Below are positions 56,146 to 64,000 of a stretch of DNA of 64,000 nt, piece by piece; position 1 is the first letter of the stretch; the number at the start of each line of letters is the position of its first letter. The position numbers were made by a program, and so were the translations under genes. The notes under the pieces were generated by a model that saw only the letters and a program-made list of their open reading frames with translations, was not told the DNA's origin and searched no databases. This stretch comes from Cellulosilyticum sp. Lineage in GTDB: Bacteria; Bacillota; Clostridia; Lachnospirales; Cellulosilyticaceae. The stretch is from assembly GCA_017941635.1 (NCBI GenBank), contig JAGAVZ010000255.1, positions 1 through 64,000 on the forward strand, in the 5' to 3' direction.

Positions 56146-57570
56146 TCGCTTGTAACGTACACCTTCTCTTGTATCTTCAATCAGAACACCTTGCTCTTTA
56201 AGATACTCACGGATACGGTCTGCTTCAGCAAAGTCTTTGTTTTTCTTAGCTTGTTTACGTTGTTCAATGAAGTCTTGAATTTCTTCATCACTTAATCCAT
56301 CTACAGTTTCGCCTTCATTTTTATAAATTAAACCTAAAATATCTACTAACTTATCAAATAAGTCCATAACCGCTTTGATAAATGGTTTTGAAGCCCCTTC
56401 TTTAGTATAAGTGTTTGCAAACTTAACAAGCTCAAAGATGACGCTAATTGCATCTGCTGTATTGAAATCATCTGACATATAGTCATTGAAACGTTTTTCG
56501 AATACTGGGAGTTCTTCCATTAATTTTTGTTCTTCTTCTGTTAATGTGTCAATTTGACTGTGGTCATATGCAAATTTAAGTGCCATTCCACCATTTTTGA
56601 TACGGTCCAAGCTATTTGCTGCCGCCTGCATTAAATCTGCACTGAAGTTAAGTGGACTTCTGTAGTGTGCATTTAGCATGAAGAAACGAACCACATCATA
56701 TCCATACATTTCACCTACATCACGAAGTGTTTTGAAGTTTCCAAGTGATTTTGACATTTTTTTGTTATCAATGTTTAAGAAAGCATTGTGCATCCAGTAG
56801 TGTGCAAACTCAGCACCATTTGCACCTTCACTTTGTGCAATTTCATTTTCATGGTGTGGAAATACTAGGTCTTCTCCACCTGCATGAATATCGATTGTAT
56901 CTCCAAGGTAACGTTTTGCCATAGCAGAACATTCGATATGCCATCCTGGTCTACCTTCGCTCCATGGACTTTCCCAATAAGGTTCACCATCTTTTTTAGG
57001 TTTCCAAAGTACGAAGTCCATTGGATGTTTTTTACCAGCTGCTAAGTCGTGTCTTAATGTTTCACGGTCATTACGTCCTGATTCTAATTCTTCTAATACT
57101 TTCTTAGAAAGTTTACCATAGCCTTCAAATGCCGCTGTATCAAAGTAAACTGTACCTTCTGCATCATATGCAAAACCTTTGTTAATTAATGTTTGAATCA
57201 TTTCAATGATTTGTGGCATTTCTTCTGTTACACGTGGGTGGCAAGTTGCACGGTGTACATTAAGATTTGCTACGTCTTTTAAAGTTTCTGCAATGTATTG
57301 TTCTACGACTTCATCTGTTGTGCGGTTCTCTTCATTTGCTTTTTTGATGATTTTATCATCTACGTCTGTGAAGTTTTGAACATAGTTTACTTCATAACCT
57401 TGGCTTTCAAAGTAACGACGTACTGTATCAAATACGATATATGGTCTAGCATTTCCAATGTGAATTAAGTTGTATACTGTTGGTCCACACACATACATGC
57501 GCACTTTATTGGGTTCGATTGGTTTAAATTCTTCTTTTTGTTTTGTAAGGGTATTATAGATTCTAATCAT
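56140..57570 (-). CDS. cysS: cysteine--tRNA ligase
   Basis: The 476-residue class I synthetase has the HIGH-type motif CGPTVYNLIHIGNARP, zinc ligands in CGPT, ECS and HHENE, and the KMSKS motif KKMSKSLGN. It charges tRNA-Cys. GGAGA precedes ATG. It follows cysE after 20 bases and shares the cysteine T-box leader. The last codons are part of a 15-base tandem repeat. Confidence 0.97.
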   Translation of the reverse strand: MIRIYNTLTKQKEEFKPIEPNKVRMYVCGPTVYNLIHIGNARPYIVFDTVRRYFESQGYEVNYVQNFTDVDDKIIKKANEENRTTDEVVEQYIAETLKDVANLNVHRATCHPRVTEEMPQIIEMIQTLINKGFAYDAEGTVYFDTAAFEGYGKLSKKVLEELESGRNDRETLRHDLAAGKKHPMDFVLWKPKKDGEPYWESPWSEGRPGWHIECSAMAKRYLGDTIDIHAGGEDLVFPHHENEIAQSEGANGAEFAHYWMHNAFLNIDNKKMSKSLGNFKTLRDVGEMYGYDVVRFFMLNAHYRSPLNFSADLMQAAANSLDRIKNGGMALKFAYDHSQIDTLTEEEQKLMEELPVFEKRFNDYMSDDFNTADAISVIFELVKFANTYTKEGASKPFIKAVMDLFDKLVDILGLIYKNEGETVDGLSDEEIQDFIEQRKQAKKNKDFAEADRIREYLKEQGVLIEDTREGVRYKRV

Positions 57571-57590
57571 TGTTTCTCTCCTTCTACCTT

Positions 57591-58499
57591 TTATCTTTGA
57601 TTTGTTTTATCTTGACTGTTGTATAAATCATTGTCTTGATTAATATCATGATTACCATCATGATGACTACACTGAATATCAGCTTGATTTGTATATTGCT
57701 CACAAGCTTCTTTTGAACCACATTTAGCATTGTGGCAAATATGCATTTGCCCCGGTTGTCTAATAAATTCAGTTTGATTCATGCGTTCATTAAAGGCTTC
57801 AGATACATAAATCTCTGCTGATTCATCTAAGACATGCGGCGTATTTGGAATTTCTATTCCTAATTTATTCTCAATAGTTTGAAGTTGTTCTTGTAAACTT
57901 TCTATCGTATCTTTCAACCTGCAAATTTCTAGCTTAACTGGGTCTGGCACTTTAACTTGATCAAGCTCATTGGATGGATTCACACGTTTGCCTTGAATAC
58001 GGACAACTTTTCCTGGAATTCCTACTACGGTGCTATCCTCTGGAATTTCTTGAAGTACTACAGCATTTGCTGCAATCCTAGAATTATCCCCCACCTTAAA
58101 TGGTCCTAAAACCTTAGCACCTGTACTAATCATCACATTATTGCCAATGGTTGGATGGCGTTTGCCATGGTCTTTACCTGTACCGCCTAATGTAACTCCA
58201 TGGTAGATGGTTACATTATCTCCAATTTCACAAGTTTCACCTATGACCACACCCATACCATGGTCAATAAATAATCCTTTTCCTATGGTTGCTCCAGGGT
58301 GAATCTCTATTCCTGTAAGGCCTCTAGCTATTTGTGAAATCGTACGTGCTATAAAAAAATGCTTTTTCTTATAAAACCAATGCCCCCACCTGTGAAACAA
58401 AAGCGCATAAAAACTTGGATACAAAAGTGCTTCCACACTACTTTTAATGGCAGGATCTCTTTCCTTAATAACTTTAATCTGGTCTTTTATATACCCCAT
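57591..58499 (-). CDS. cysE: serine O-acetyltransferase with unusual C-terminal tail
   Basis: The 302-residue protein has a left-handed beta-helix acyltransferase core (about 1-165; GIEIHPGATIGKGLFIDHGMGVVIGE with the catalytic His, GVTLGGTGKDHGKRHPTIG). It makes O-acetylserine for cysteine synthesis. A tail of about 130 residues follows, with a coiled coil (about 190-215) and a Cys/His-rich part (MHICHNAKCGSKEACEQ, CSHHDGNHD) not found in usual CysE of 180-240 residues. AAGGAGG precedes ATG. It is the first gene after the T-box. Confidence 0.93.
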   Translation of the reverse strand: MGYIKDQIKVIKERDPAIKSSVEALLYPSFYALLFHRWGHWFYKKKHFFIARTISQIARGLTGIEIHPGATIGKGLFIDHGMGVVIGETCEIGDNVTIYHGVTLGGTGKDHGKRHPTIGNNVMISTGAKVLGPFKVGDNSRIAANAVVLQEIPEDSTVVGIPGKVVRIQGKRVNPSNELDQVKVPDPVKLEICRLKDTIESLQEQLQTIENKLGIEIPNTPHVLDESAEIYVSEAFNERMNQTEFIRQPGQMHICHNAKCGSKEACEQYTNQADIQCSHHDGNHDINQDNDLYNSQDKTNQR

Positions 58500-58676
58500 A
58501 ACATTTGCCTCCTTTATAGACCAAAGTTACTTTTCATTAAAACCATACTTTTTGGCATTTAAAATCTAGATGTTTTTATGAACCTAGCTTTCTTTAGCCT
58601 GCAACTTAACTGAGAACAAAGTTTTTAGACAAACTCCTTATGCAGACTTACTACCTTCTACATAAAATTTTGCAAT

Positions 58677-58940
58677 AAAAAAACTTCGTCCTCTTATTTC
58701 AGAGGCGAAGTTACTTCCGCGGTTCCACTCTGGTTAAAGCCTATTTAATACATAGACTTTTATCTCATTGGCTGATAACGTTAGCAAAACGGAAACAGGC
58801 TACTTTAAGTAGGCATTTTATCCTTTTTTCACCCATTCAGCTCCAGAATGCACTTCTTATAACCTTTTATGAAGCTCTCACACCAACCGAGCCTTCTCTG
58901 ACATAACATGCTATAATACTCTTTCCTTCATCGCTTTTCT
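58677..58940 (-). promoter_or_regulatory. cysteine T-box leader
   Basis: The minus strand carries the T-box sequence AGAGTGGAACCGCGG near 58731-58717, the following terminator stem (AACTTCGCCTCT with AGAGGACGAAGTT, then T7, 58712-58677) and a stem I that begins near 58940 with GCGATGAAGGAAAGAGTA. The specifier codon is TGC at 58852-58850, in the loop AAG-TGC-ATTCTGGAGC, so it reads uncharged tRNA-Cys. When charged tRNA is scarce the antiterminator forms and cysE-cysS are transcribed. Confidence 0.92.
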
Positions 58941-59383
58941 AATATAAAACTAATATAGGTTGATTAAGCTTGCCACAGTATAATATATTAGTTTGGCTAT
59001 AAAATGTTACCTGCCCATTCCTTACCCATTGGAATCTTTAATATACATTCTAAAAACACTACTTATGACACTATTACCATGTTATAGCTTACATAATCAT
59101 CCTGTTAAATTAATTTTCATTATAATATAGGAATCGTCTCTTTTCAACACTCTTATCTATATTTAGTTTGAGAAGTCTCTATAAACTAGAGGTAATATAA
59201 CCTGTAAGTCTTAGTCTACCTGCGTTATATTTAGTAAGTAATTTCTTCTATACATTTCTTATTTTTATTCATCTTAATTATATGGTTACACCCTTAGCCA
59301 TTCAATATCCTTCAAATTTTAGTACTAGCAATTCCCATCCCCCTAGTCTACAATGTTCATATAGAAAAAGAATGGAGAGTATT
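58941..59383. other. intergenic region upstream of the T-box and recJ
   Basis: This 440-base AT-rich region must carry the two divergent promoters. No repeat or gene stands out. An in-frame extension of the recJ frame (59282-59383) has no ribosome site. Confidence 0.5.
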
Positions 59384-61066
59384 ATGCAGACAATTCTAGA
59401 ACATGTAAAGAAAGCCTACACGGATGAAGAAATGGCAGTTATTGAAAAAACACGTATAGCTTATGGTCTATATGACTTTATATCTGCTATTATTTGTGAA
59501 CGTAACGGCTTTAATGAAAAAGAAATAGACGAATACATTAGTGGAACCAATAGGCCCAAAAACTTTGTTGGTATTAAAGATATAGATAAAGCAGTAGCAC
59601 TTATTGCTACAGCTATGAGTAAAAATGAAATGATTCGTATTGTAGGGGATTATGATGTTGATGGCGTAACCAGTACGTATGTGCTTCTGACTGTATTTGA
59701 GGCACTTGGTTACAAACAAATAAGTCACTATCTTCCTCTTCGCGAAAAGGACGGCTATGGTTTAAACAAAGATATTGTAGAAAATGCTCATCGTGATGGC
59801 GTGAAGCTTCTTATTACTGTAGATAATGGTATTTCTGCTCATGAGGCAACTAGCCATGCCAAGGTTTTGGGCATGACGATGATTGTAACGGACCACCATG
59901 AATTGCCACTTACACTTCCAGAAGCAGATGCTATTATCAATCCTCATCAATTAGACTGTGACTATCCTTATAAAACATTAGCAGGTGTTGGGATTGCGTA
60001 TAAGCTTGGTCAAGCCTTAATGTCTCACTTTAAGGCTAGACCTACGCCTGAACTGATTGGTCGTATTCAAGCCTTGGTGGCGCTTGGTACTGTCTGCGAT
60101 GTGGCACCGCTTATTGGCGAAAATAGACATATGGTAAAAACAGGTCTTATTGCACTCAATAAAAATGCCATTCCTGCTGCATCAGTTATTAGTCCTAAGA
60201 TTTCGGTAGGTACTCTTGGTTTCCAAATCGGTCCAAGGCTCAATGCTTGCGGGCGCCTTGAAGATGCAGAAACAGCCCTTAAATTTTTACAATGTCAAGA
60301 CTATAACGAACTTTATCCTTTCAAAGCACGTTTAGATAGCCTCAACAAAGAACGCCAAGATGAGGAAATGGATTCATTACATCGTATTTTTACAAAATTA
60401 GAAAAGTATCCAGAAATTCCAGATATTATTATTGAAGTAGATGAACAAGCTCATGAAAGTGTTGTTGGTCTTGTAGCTGGTAAAGTAAAAGAAAAATATT
60501 ACCGTCCTACTGTTGTTTTTGCAAAAACTATTCATGGTACTTATAAAGGTTCTGGCCGTTCTATTGAAGAATACGATATGTTCCAAAGCTTTAAACCATA
60601 TCTTGACCTCCTTGATGGTGGTGGTGGTCATCCTATGGCATGTGGTCTTAAGGCATCTAACTTAGAACAAATCGAAGCCTTCAAAAAAGCAGTTAATACA
60701 GCTTCTAAATTAACAGACCATAATAAAACACCTAAAGTTTATGTAGATAAATGTATCTATAACGCTTATGAGTACGATTTTGATTCTTTAGAAAAGCAAC
60801 TTAAACTTTTCTTACCAACAGGTGCTGGAAATGCTGCACCTACTCTACTTGTGAAAGATGCTTGTTTAAGTATCAAAACCAAATATGCTAAGACCTGGCG
60901 TATTTCTGAAGTTGTGGCTGAGTTTGGTGTAAAATCCATCTCTAGTACCCTTTGGAATGATGAGACAATTCCAGAAGAAGGAGAATTTGTTGCTGATATT
61001 GCTCTTCAAGTAGGTGAAACAGGTTGGCAAATTAGAGCTATCTATTTTTCTCCAGTTCACCCCTAA
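59384..61066 (+). CDS. recJ: RecJ-type single-strand DNA exonuclease (DHH family)
   Basis: The 560-residue protein has the DHH-family motifs: GDYDVDG, TVDNGISA, VTDHHELP and the DHHA1 part with GGGGGHPMACGL. The C-terminal part (about 450-560) matches the RecJ oligonucleotide-binding region. It degrades single-stranded DNA 5' to 3' in repair. It is shorter than Bacillus RecJ (about 780), but close to E. coli RecJ (577). GGAG lies 6 bases before ATG 59384. Confidence 0.9.
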   Translation: MQTILEHVKKAYTDEEMAVIEKTRIAYGLYDFISAIICERNGFNEKEIDEYISGTNRPKNFVGIKDIDKAVALIATAMSKNEMIRIVGDYDVDGVTSTYVLLTVFEALGYKQISHYLPLREKDGYGLNKDIVENAHRDGVKLLITVDNGISAHEATSHAKVLGMTMIVTDHHELPLTLPEADAIINPHQLDCDYPYKTLAGVGIAYKLGQALMSHFKARPTPELIGRIQALVALGTVCDVAPLIGENRHMVKTGLIALNKNAIPAASVISPKISVGTLGFQIGPRLNACGRLEDAETALKFLQCQDYNELYPFKARLDSLNKERQDEEMDSLHRIFTKLEKYPEIPDIIIEVDEQAHESVVGLVAGKVKEKYYRPTVVFAKTIHGTYKGSGRSIEEYDMFQSFKPYLDLLDGGGGHPMACGLKASNLEQIEAFKKAVNTASKLTDHNKTPKVYVDKCIYNAYEYDFDSLEKQLKLFLPTGAGNAAPTLLVKDACLSIKTKYAKTWRISEVVAEFGVKSISSTLWNDETIPEEGEFVADIALQVGETGWQIRAIYFSPVHP

Positions 61067-61216
61067 AATAACAGCGTGATTCCACTTTCATTTGCAAAGG
61101 TTGTATATCTTTACCAATCTTTGCTTTTTTTGTTTTTAAAATTTTTGTATTATATTGTAATATATTATATATATTATCATACATTTCAATATAACATTAT
61201 AGAGAAGGAGTTTACT

Positions 61217-62599
61217 ATGCTTAATTTCGGCTTCAAAAACAAAACATCCGAAACACCTAATGGAGATAATTCACATCTACTTAACTATTTTAAAGAATCT
61301 GGAGAATCTACTCGTTTTCCTCATCCTATTGATTTAACCGAACTTAATGATACAGAAATTGCACAAGCTTACAATCAACTTCTTAATCGATTACTTACTA
61401 GTAACCATGAGTACACCATGATGCTCAATGATGCAATGCGTACTATTGGTAATAATCATGTTGTCAAAAAAATGCTTAAATCTGTAGAGTTACAAAATAC
61501 TTCACTGAATCATATCCAAGAAACTGGTTCAGATCTTAGAACTGGTATTAATAATATTTCTGAAGTTATGGGAAATATCTTAAATTATATTGATCACTCT
61601 GCCAAAGCTACCAAAATTGGAACTGAAAATATTACACACAGTATGCAGCGTGTAACAAGTTCTTATGAAAGTATCAAAAACATTGATCAAATGGTGAATG
61701 CTTTTAAAGAAAATACACAAAAAATAAATGATATTGTTGCCATTGTAAAAGGTATTGCAGATCAAACAAACCTCCTTGCACTCAATGCCTCTATTGAGGC
61801 TGCTCGTGCTGGGGAAGCAGGTAAAGGCTTTGCTGTTGTTGCTAACGAAGTTAAAAATCTAGCTAATAGTACTAAGCAATCGACAGAAGATATTGGTACA
61901 TATATCCAAAAACTTGTACAAGATGTAGATGGCATTGTAGAAGGACTTAATCAATCCTTAGTTGAAATGAGTCAAAGTAATGAGGAAATGGATAAATCAA
62001 TTGATGAAATCAATCAGATTTATGAGTATATCCAAACAATGGATACTGATATCAATACGATTAATCAACAAATTAAACTTCAAGATCAGTCTATGTATGA
62101 CTTTGTTAACATCATCAATGATATTAATGCAGAAGCTAAAAACCTAGGCGATTGTTGTCAAGAAGTAGGTCAACTGATGTTCCACTCAAGTCGTGCTGTA
62201 GACAAATGTCGTGGTCATATTGCTAGAGATTCTTGTCACTTATCTCAAAAAGAATGGTATGAAGTCTTTAAAGTAGACCATTTAATCTATACTTGGAGAG
62301 CATTTAACCATATCTATGGATTTGAAAAACTTCAATTAGATTACATTAAAAACCCTAATGTTTGTAAACTTGGTAAATGGTATACTTCTATTAAAGATCC
62401 TAAATTACTAAACAACCCTACTTTTGTGACACTCAAAAAATCTCATGAATCTCTTCATGAGCTAGTTGGCGCTTGTATTATTGCTACTGATAGCGGTAAT
62501 AAAGAAAAAGCTCTAGAACTCTTTGAAGAAACACAACCAATTCTTACAACACTTATTCAATCTATCGAGCAACTTTCTAGAGAAGGTTTTGCTTGCTAA
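61217..62599 (+). CDS. soluble chemoreceptor with CZB zinc-binding domain
   Basis: The 460-residue methyl-accepting protein has no membrane segment or signal peptide. It has an N-terminal helical part (1-100), the signalling domain with hairpin tip [19 protein letters not shown] (about 185-215), and a C-terminal CZB domain (about 340-450) with His in KVDHLIYTW, Cys in [11 protein letters not shown] and His in [11 protein letters not shown], the usual zinc ligands. Such receptors sense zinc or oxidants in the cytoplasm. AAGGAG lies 6 bases before ATG 61217. The CheX-like protein at 53.7-54.1 kb could act in the same system. Confidence 0.93.
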   Translation: MLNFGFKNKTSETPNGDNSHLLNYFKESGESTRFPHPIDLTELNDTEIAQAYNQLLNRLLTSNHEYTMMLNDAMRTIGNNHVVKKMLKSVELQNTSLNHIQETGSDLRTGINNISEVMGNILNYIDHSAKATKIGTENITHSMQRVTSSYESIKNIDQMVNAFKENTQKINDIVAIVKGIADQTNLLALNASIEAARAGEAGKGFAVVANEVKNLANSTKQSTEDIGTYIQKLVQDVDGIVEGLNQSLVEMSQSNEEMDKSIDEINQIYEYIQTMDTDINTINQQIKLQDQSMYDFVNIINDINAEAKNLGDCCQEVGQLMFHSSRAVDKCRGHIARDSCHLSQKEWYEVFKVDHLIYTWRAFNHIYGFEKLQLDYIKNPNVCKLGKWYTSIKDPKLLNNPTFVTLKKSHESLHELVGACIIATDSGNKEKALELFEETQPILTTLIQSIEQLSREGFAC

Positions 62600-62678
62600 T
62601 ATAGCATCTCTTTAGCATTCTCTAAGATTGCCTGTATACTATTTTAAATTTTTCTTATCAGTCTATAGGAGGTCTAAA

Positions 62679-63302
62679 ATGCCTACAACGTTATTACTTG
62701 TTCGCCATGGTGAAACGTCTTGGAATGCACTTGGTAAAATTCAAGGTTGTACCAATATTGACTTAGAAGATGCTGGAAAATATCAAGCCAAGCTTTTATC
62801 TAATAAGCTTAAAGGAACTTTTACCGCCATTTATAGCAGTCCTTTAAATCGTGCCTTTGAAACTGCTCAAATCTTAGCTGCACCTAATAACCTAACTGTA
62901 CATAAAAAAGAAGCACTTCGAGAAATCAATTTTGGCTTATGGGAAGGTCTTACCTTCAAAGAAGTAGCAAAGACTTATCCCGAAGCTTATGCCAAGTGGC
63001 AAACAGATGACGCGCCTCTTTGTGGTGGCGATGGATCACTAGAAAATTGCGCTCTTCGCGTACGAGACTGCCTATTAGATTTAGTACGTGAGCACCCCAA
63101 CGAAACAATCGTTACTGTTTCTCATGGTGGACTTTTAAAAACAGCGCTTATCGGTCTCTTTAATTTAAGAATGAGTATGTATCATCAACTTGCCTTGGGT
63201 AATACATGTGTTACTACCATCCGTTTTACAGATGATTTAAAACCTATATTAATAGGCTTTAACGATACAAGCCACCTAAATAAAGAAGCACGTTGCGTCT
63301 AG
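62679..63302 (+). CDS. histidine phosphatase family protein
   Basis: The 207-residue protein has LVRHGETSWN with the phosphorylated His and the second catalytic His in TVSHGGLLK. It belongs to the phosphoglycerate mutase-like branch (GpmB, CobC, PhoE), so the substrate is uncertain. AGGAGG lies 6 bases before ATG 62679. It follows the chemoreceptor after 79 bases. Confidence 0.9.
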   Translation: MPTTLLLVRHGETSWNALGKIQGCTNIDLEDAGKYQAKLLSNKLKGTFTAIYSSPLNRAFETAQILAAPNNLTVHKKEALREINFGLWEGLTFKEVAKTYPEAYAKWQTDDAPLCGGDGSLENCALRVRDCLLDLVREHPNETIVTVSHGGLLKTALIGLFNLRMSMYHQLALGNTCVTTIRFTDDLKPILIGFNDTSHLNKEARCV

Positions 63303-63318
63303 CAATATGCTTCTTTTT
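63282..63318 (+). terminator. terminator of the phosphatase gene
   Basis: AAAGAAGCA pairs with TGCTTCTTT, with an inner TTGC/GCAA stem, followed by TTT. It overlaps the last codons. Confidence 0.8.
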
Positions 63319-63559
63319 AATTTTATTTAAGCTAAATATTTTAACCTTCAGTGTCATTAGTAACCAAAAACTTGTCATTTATATAGCCATTTCTACCCTA
63401 GCTTATCTTTTTCACGTGTTTACTCAAACAAACCCTTTATTTTTCATATAACTTGGGGTAAAATATAAGGATAATTAGTACAAAAAATGTACATACTCAG
63501 ATGTAAGTTTTTTATGAGTAATACAATAACGAATTCCATATATAAGTGAGGTTGAGAAT

Positions 63560-64000
63560 ATGTCAACAGAGAATATTTCATCTAACTTTATCCGCAATAT
63601 TATCGTGGATGACTTAGAAACAGGAAAACACAAAGAAATTATCACACGTTTCCCACCTGAGCCAAATGGTTACTTACACATTGGACACGCAAAATCTATT
63701 TTACTTAACTTTGGTTTAGCTGAAGAATTCAATGGTAAAACAAACCTTCGTTTCGATGATACAAACCCTGTAAAAGAAGATACAGAGTATGTAGAATCTA
63801 TCGAAGCTGACGTAAAATGGCTTGGTGTAAAATGGGCTGATGTACTATTTGCATCAAACTATTTTGAAGAAATGTACAATCGTGCTGTTCTTCTTATTAA
63901 AAAAGGAAAAGCATATGTTTGTGATTTAACACCAGACGAAGCTAAAGAATACCGCGGAACTTTAACAGAACCAGGTAAAAACAGTCCATACCGTGACAGA
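63560..64000 (+). CDS. glnS: glutamine--tRNA ligase, N-terminal part
   Basis: The frame from ATG 63560 stays open to the window end (147 codons). It starts [19 protein letters not shown] and carries the class I HIGH motif in [15 protein letters not shown] and RFDDTNP, which together indicate glutaminyl-tRNA synthetase rather than GltX. GAGG lies about 7 bases upstream of ATG. Possession of GlnRS in a Clostridium-type genome is known, although many Firmicutes use the GatCAB route instead. Confidence 0.92.
   Translation, partial: MSTENISSNFIRNIIVDDLETGKHKEIITRFPPEPNGYLHIGHAKSILLNFGLAEEFNGKTNLRFDDTNPVKEDTEYVESIEADVKWLGVKWADVLFASNYFEEMYNRAVLLIKKGKAYVCDLTPDEAKEYRGTLTEPGKNSPYRDR

Noticed and set aside
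1-64000. Insertion sequences, prophage, toxin-antitoxin, restriction or other defence systems
   Set aside because: I looked for transposase, integrase, nuclease-helicase and small paired genes and found none; the HD-domain proteins stand alone and do not form a known defence operon.

Overview
The window looks like chromosome of an AT-rich, spore-forming, anaerobic-type Firmicute of the class Clostridia. The evidence is: a sporulation sigma-H gene in the conserved cysE-cysS-mrnC-rlmB-sigH neighbourhood, a SpoIID-type protein, a sigma-K-like promoter ahead of Cys-rich coat-like genes, a V/A-type ATPase operon, a Cys T-box leader, and strong AGGAGG-type ribosome sites. A Lachnospiraceae/Cellulosilyticum-like host is my inference, not a proof. 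I see no insertion sequence, prophage, CRISPR array, tRNA or rRNA.

Layout. 1-12.3 kb: the 3' end of icd, a short-chain dehydrogenase, a CLC protein with fluoride-type (CLC-F) motifs, a bicovalent-FAD oxidase, a GH3 hexosaminidase next to an AraC regulator, a PfkB sugar kinase divergent from a second AraC regulator with a clear operator layout, and a MarR-DegV pair. 12.4-19.4 kb: a nitrogen module (ammonium transporter, ureABC, urea channel, terminator, ureEFGD). 19.7-27.7 kb: small and regulatory genes, including a TPR-GAF-degenerate GGDEF protein and two small Cys-rich proteins. 28-32.8 kb: a BceRS-AB-type two-component/ABC transporter module. 33-38.6 kb: two HD-domain proteins, an unrecognised gene, a large SpoIID-domain protein and a PerR-type Fur regulator. 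38.8-39.3 kb: two tandem copies of a structured RNA that I identify as 6S RNA. 39.6-48.5 kb: a nine-gene V-type ATPase operon in unusual order. 48.7-54.1 kb: a membrane protein, a SEC-C protein, threonine synthase, two coat-like genes, sigH and a CheX-type phosphatase. 54.5-58.9 kb: rlmB, mrnC, cysS and cysE under a cysteine T-box. 59.4-64 kb: a RecJ-type exonuclease, a soluble CZB chemoreceptor, a histidine phosphatase and the start of glnS.

How the parts work together. Urea enters through the UreI-like channel and is split by urease; the linked Amt protein can handle the ammonium. Cysteine starvation, sensed by the T-box, should raise cysE and cysS together. The BceRS-like pair probably senses and controls the adjacent ABC transporter. 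The most unusual observations are the duplicated 6S RNA, the sigma-K promoter plus 5' hairpin driving a pair of paralogous Cys-rich proteins, the AraC operator array, and a set of intergenic hairpins that share a loop sequence. I did not find a clearly new multi-gene defence or mobile system.
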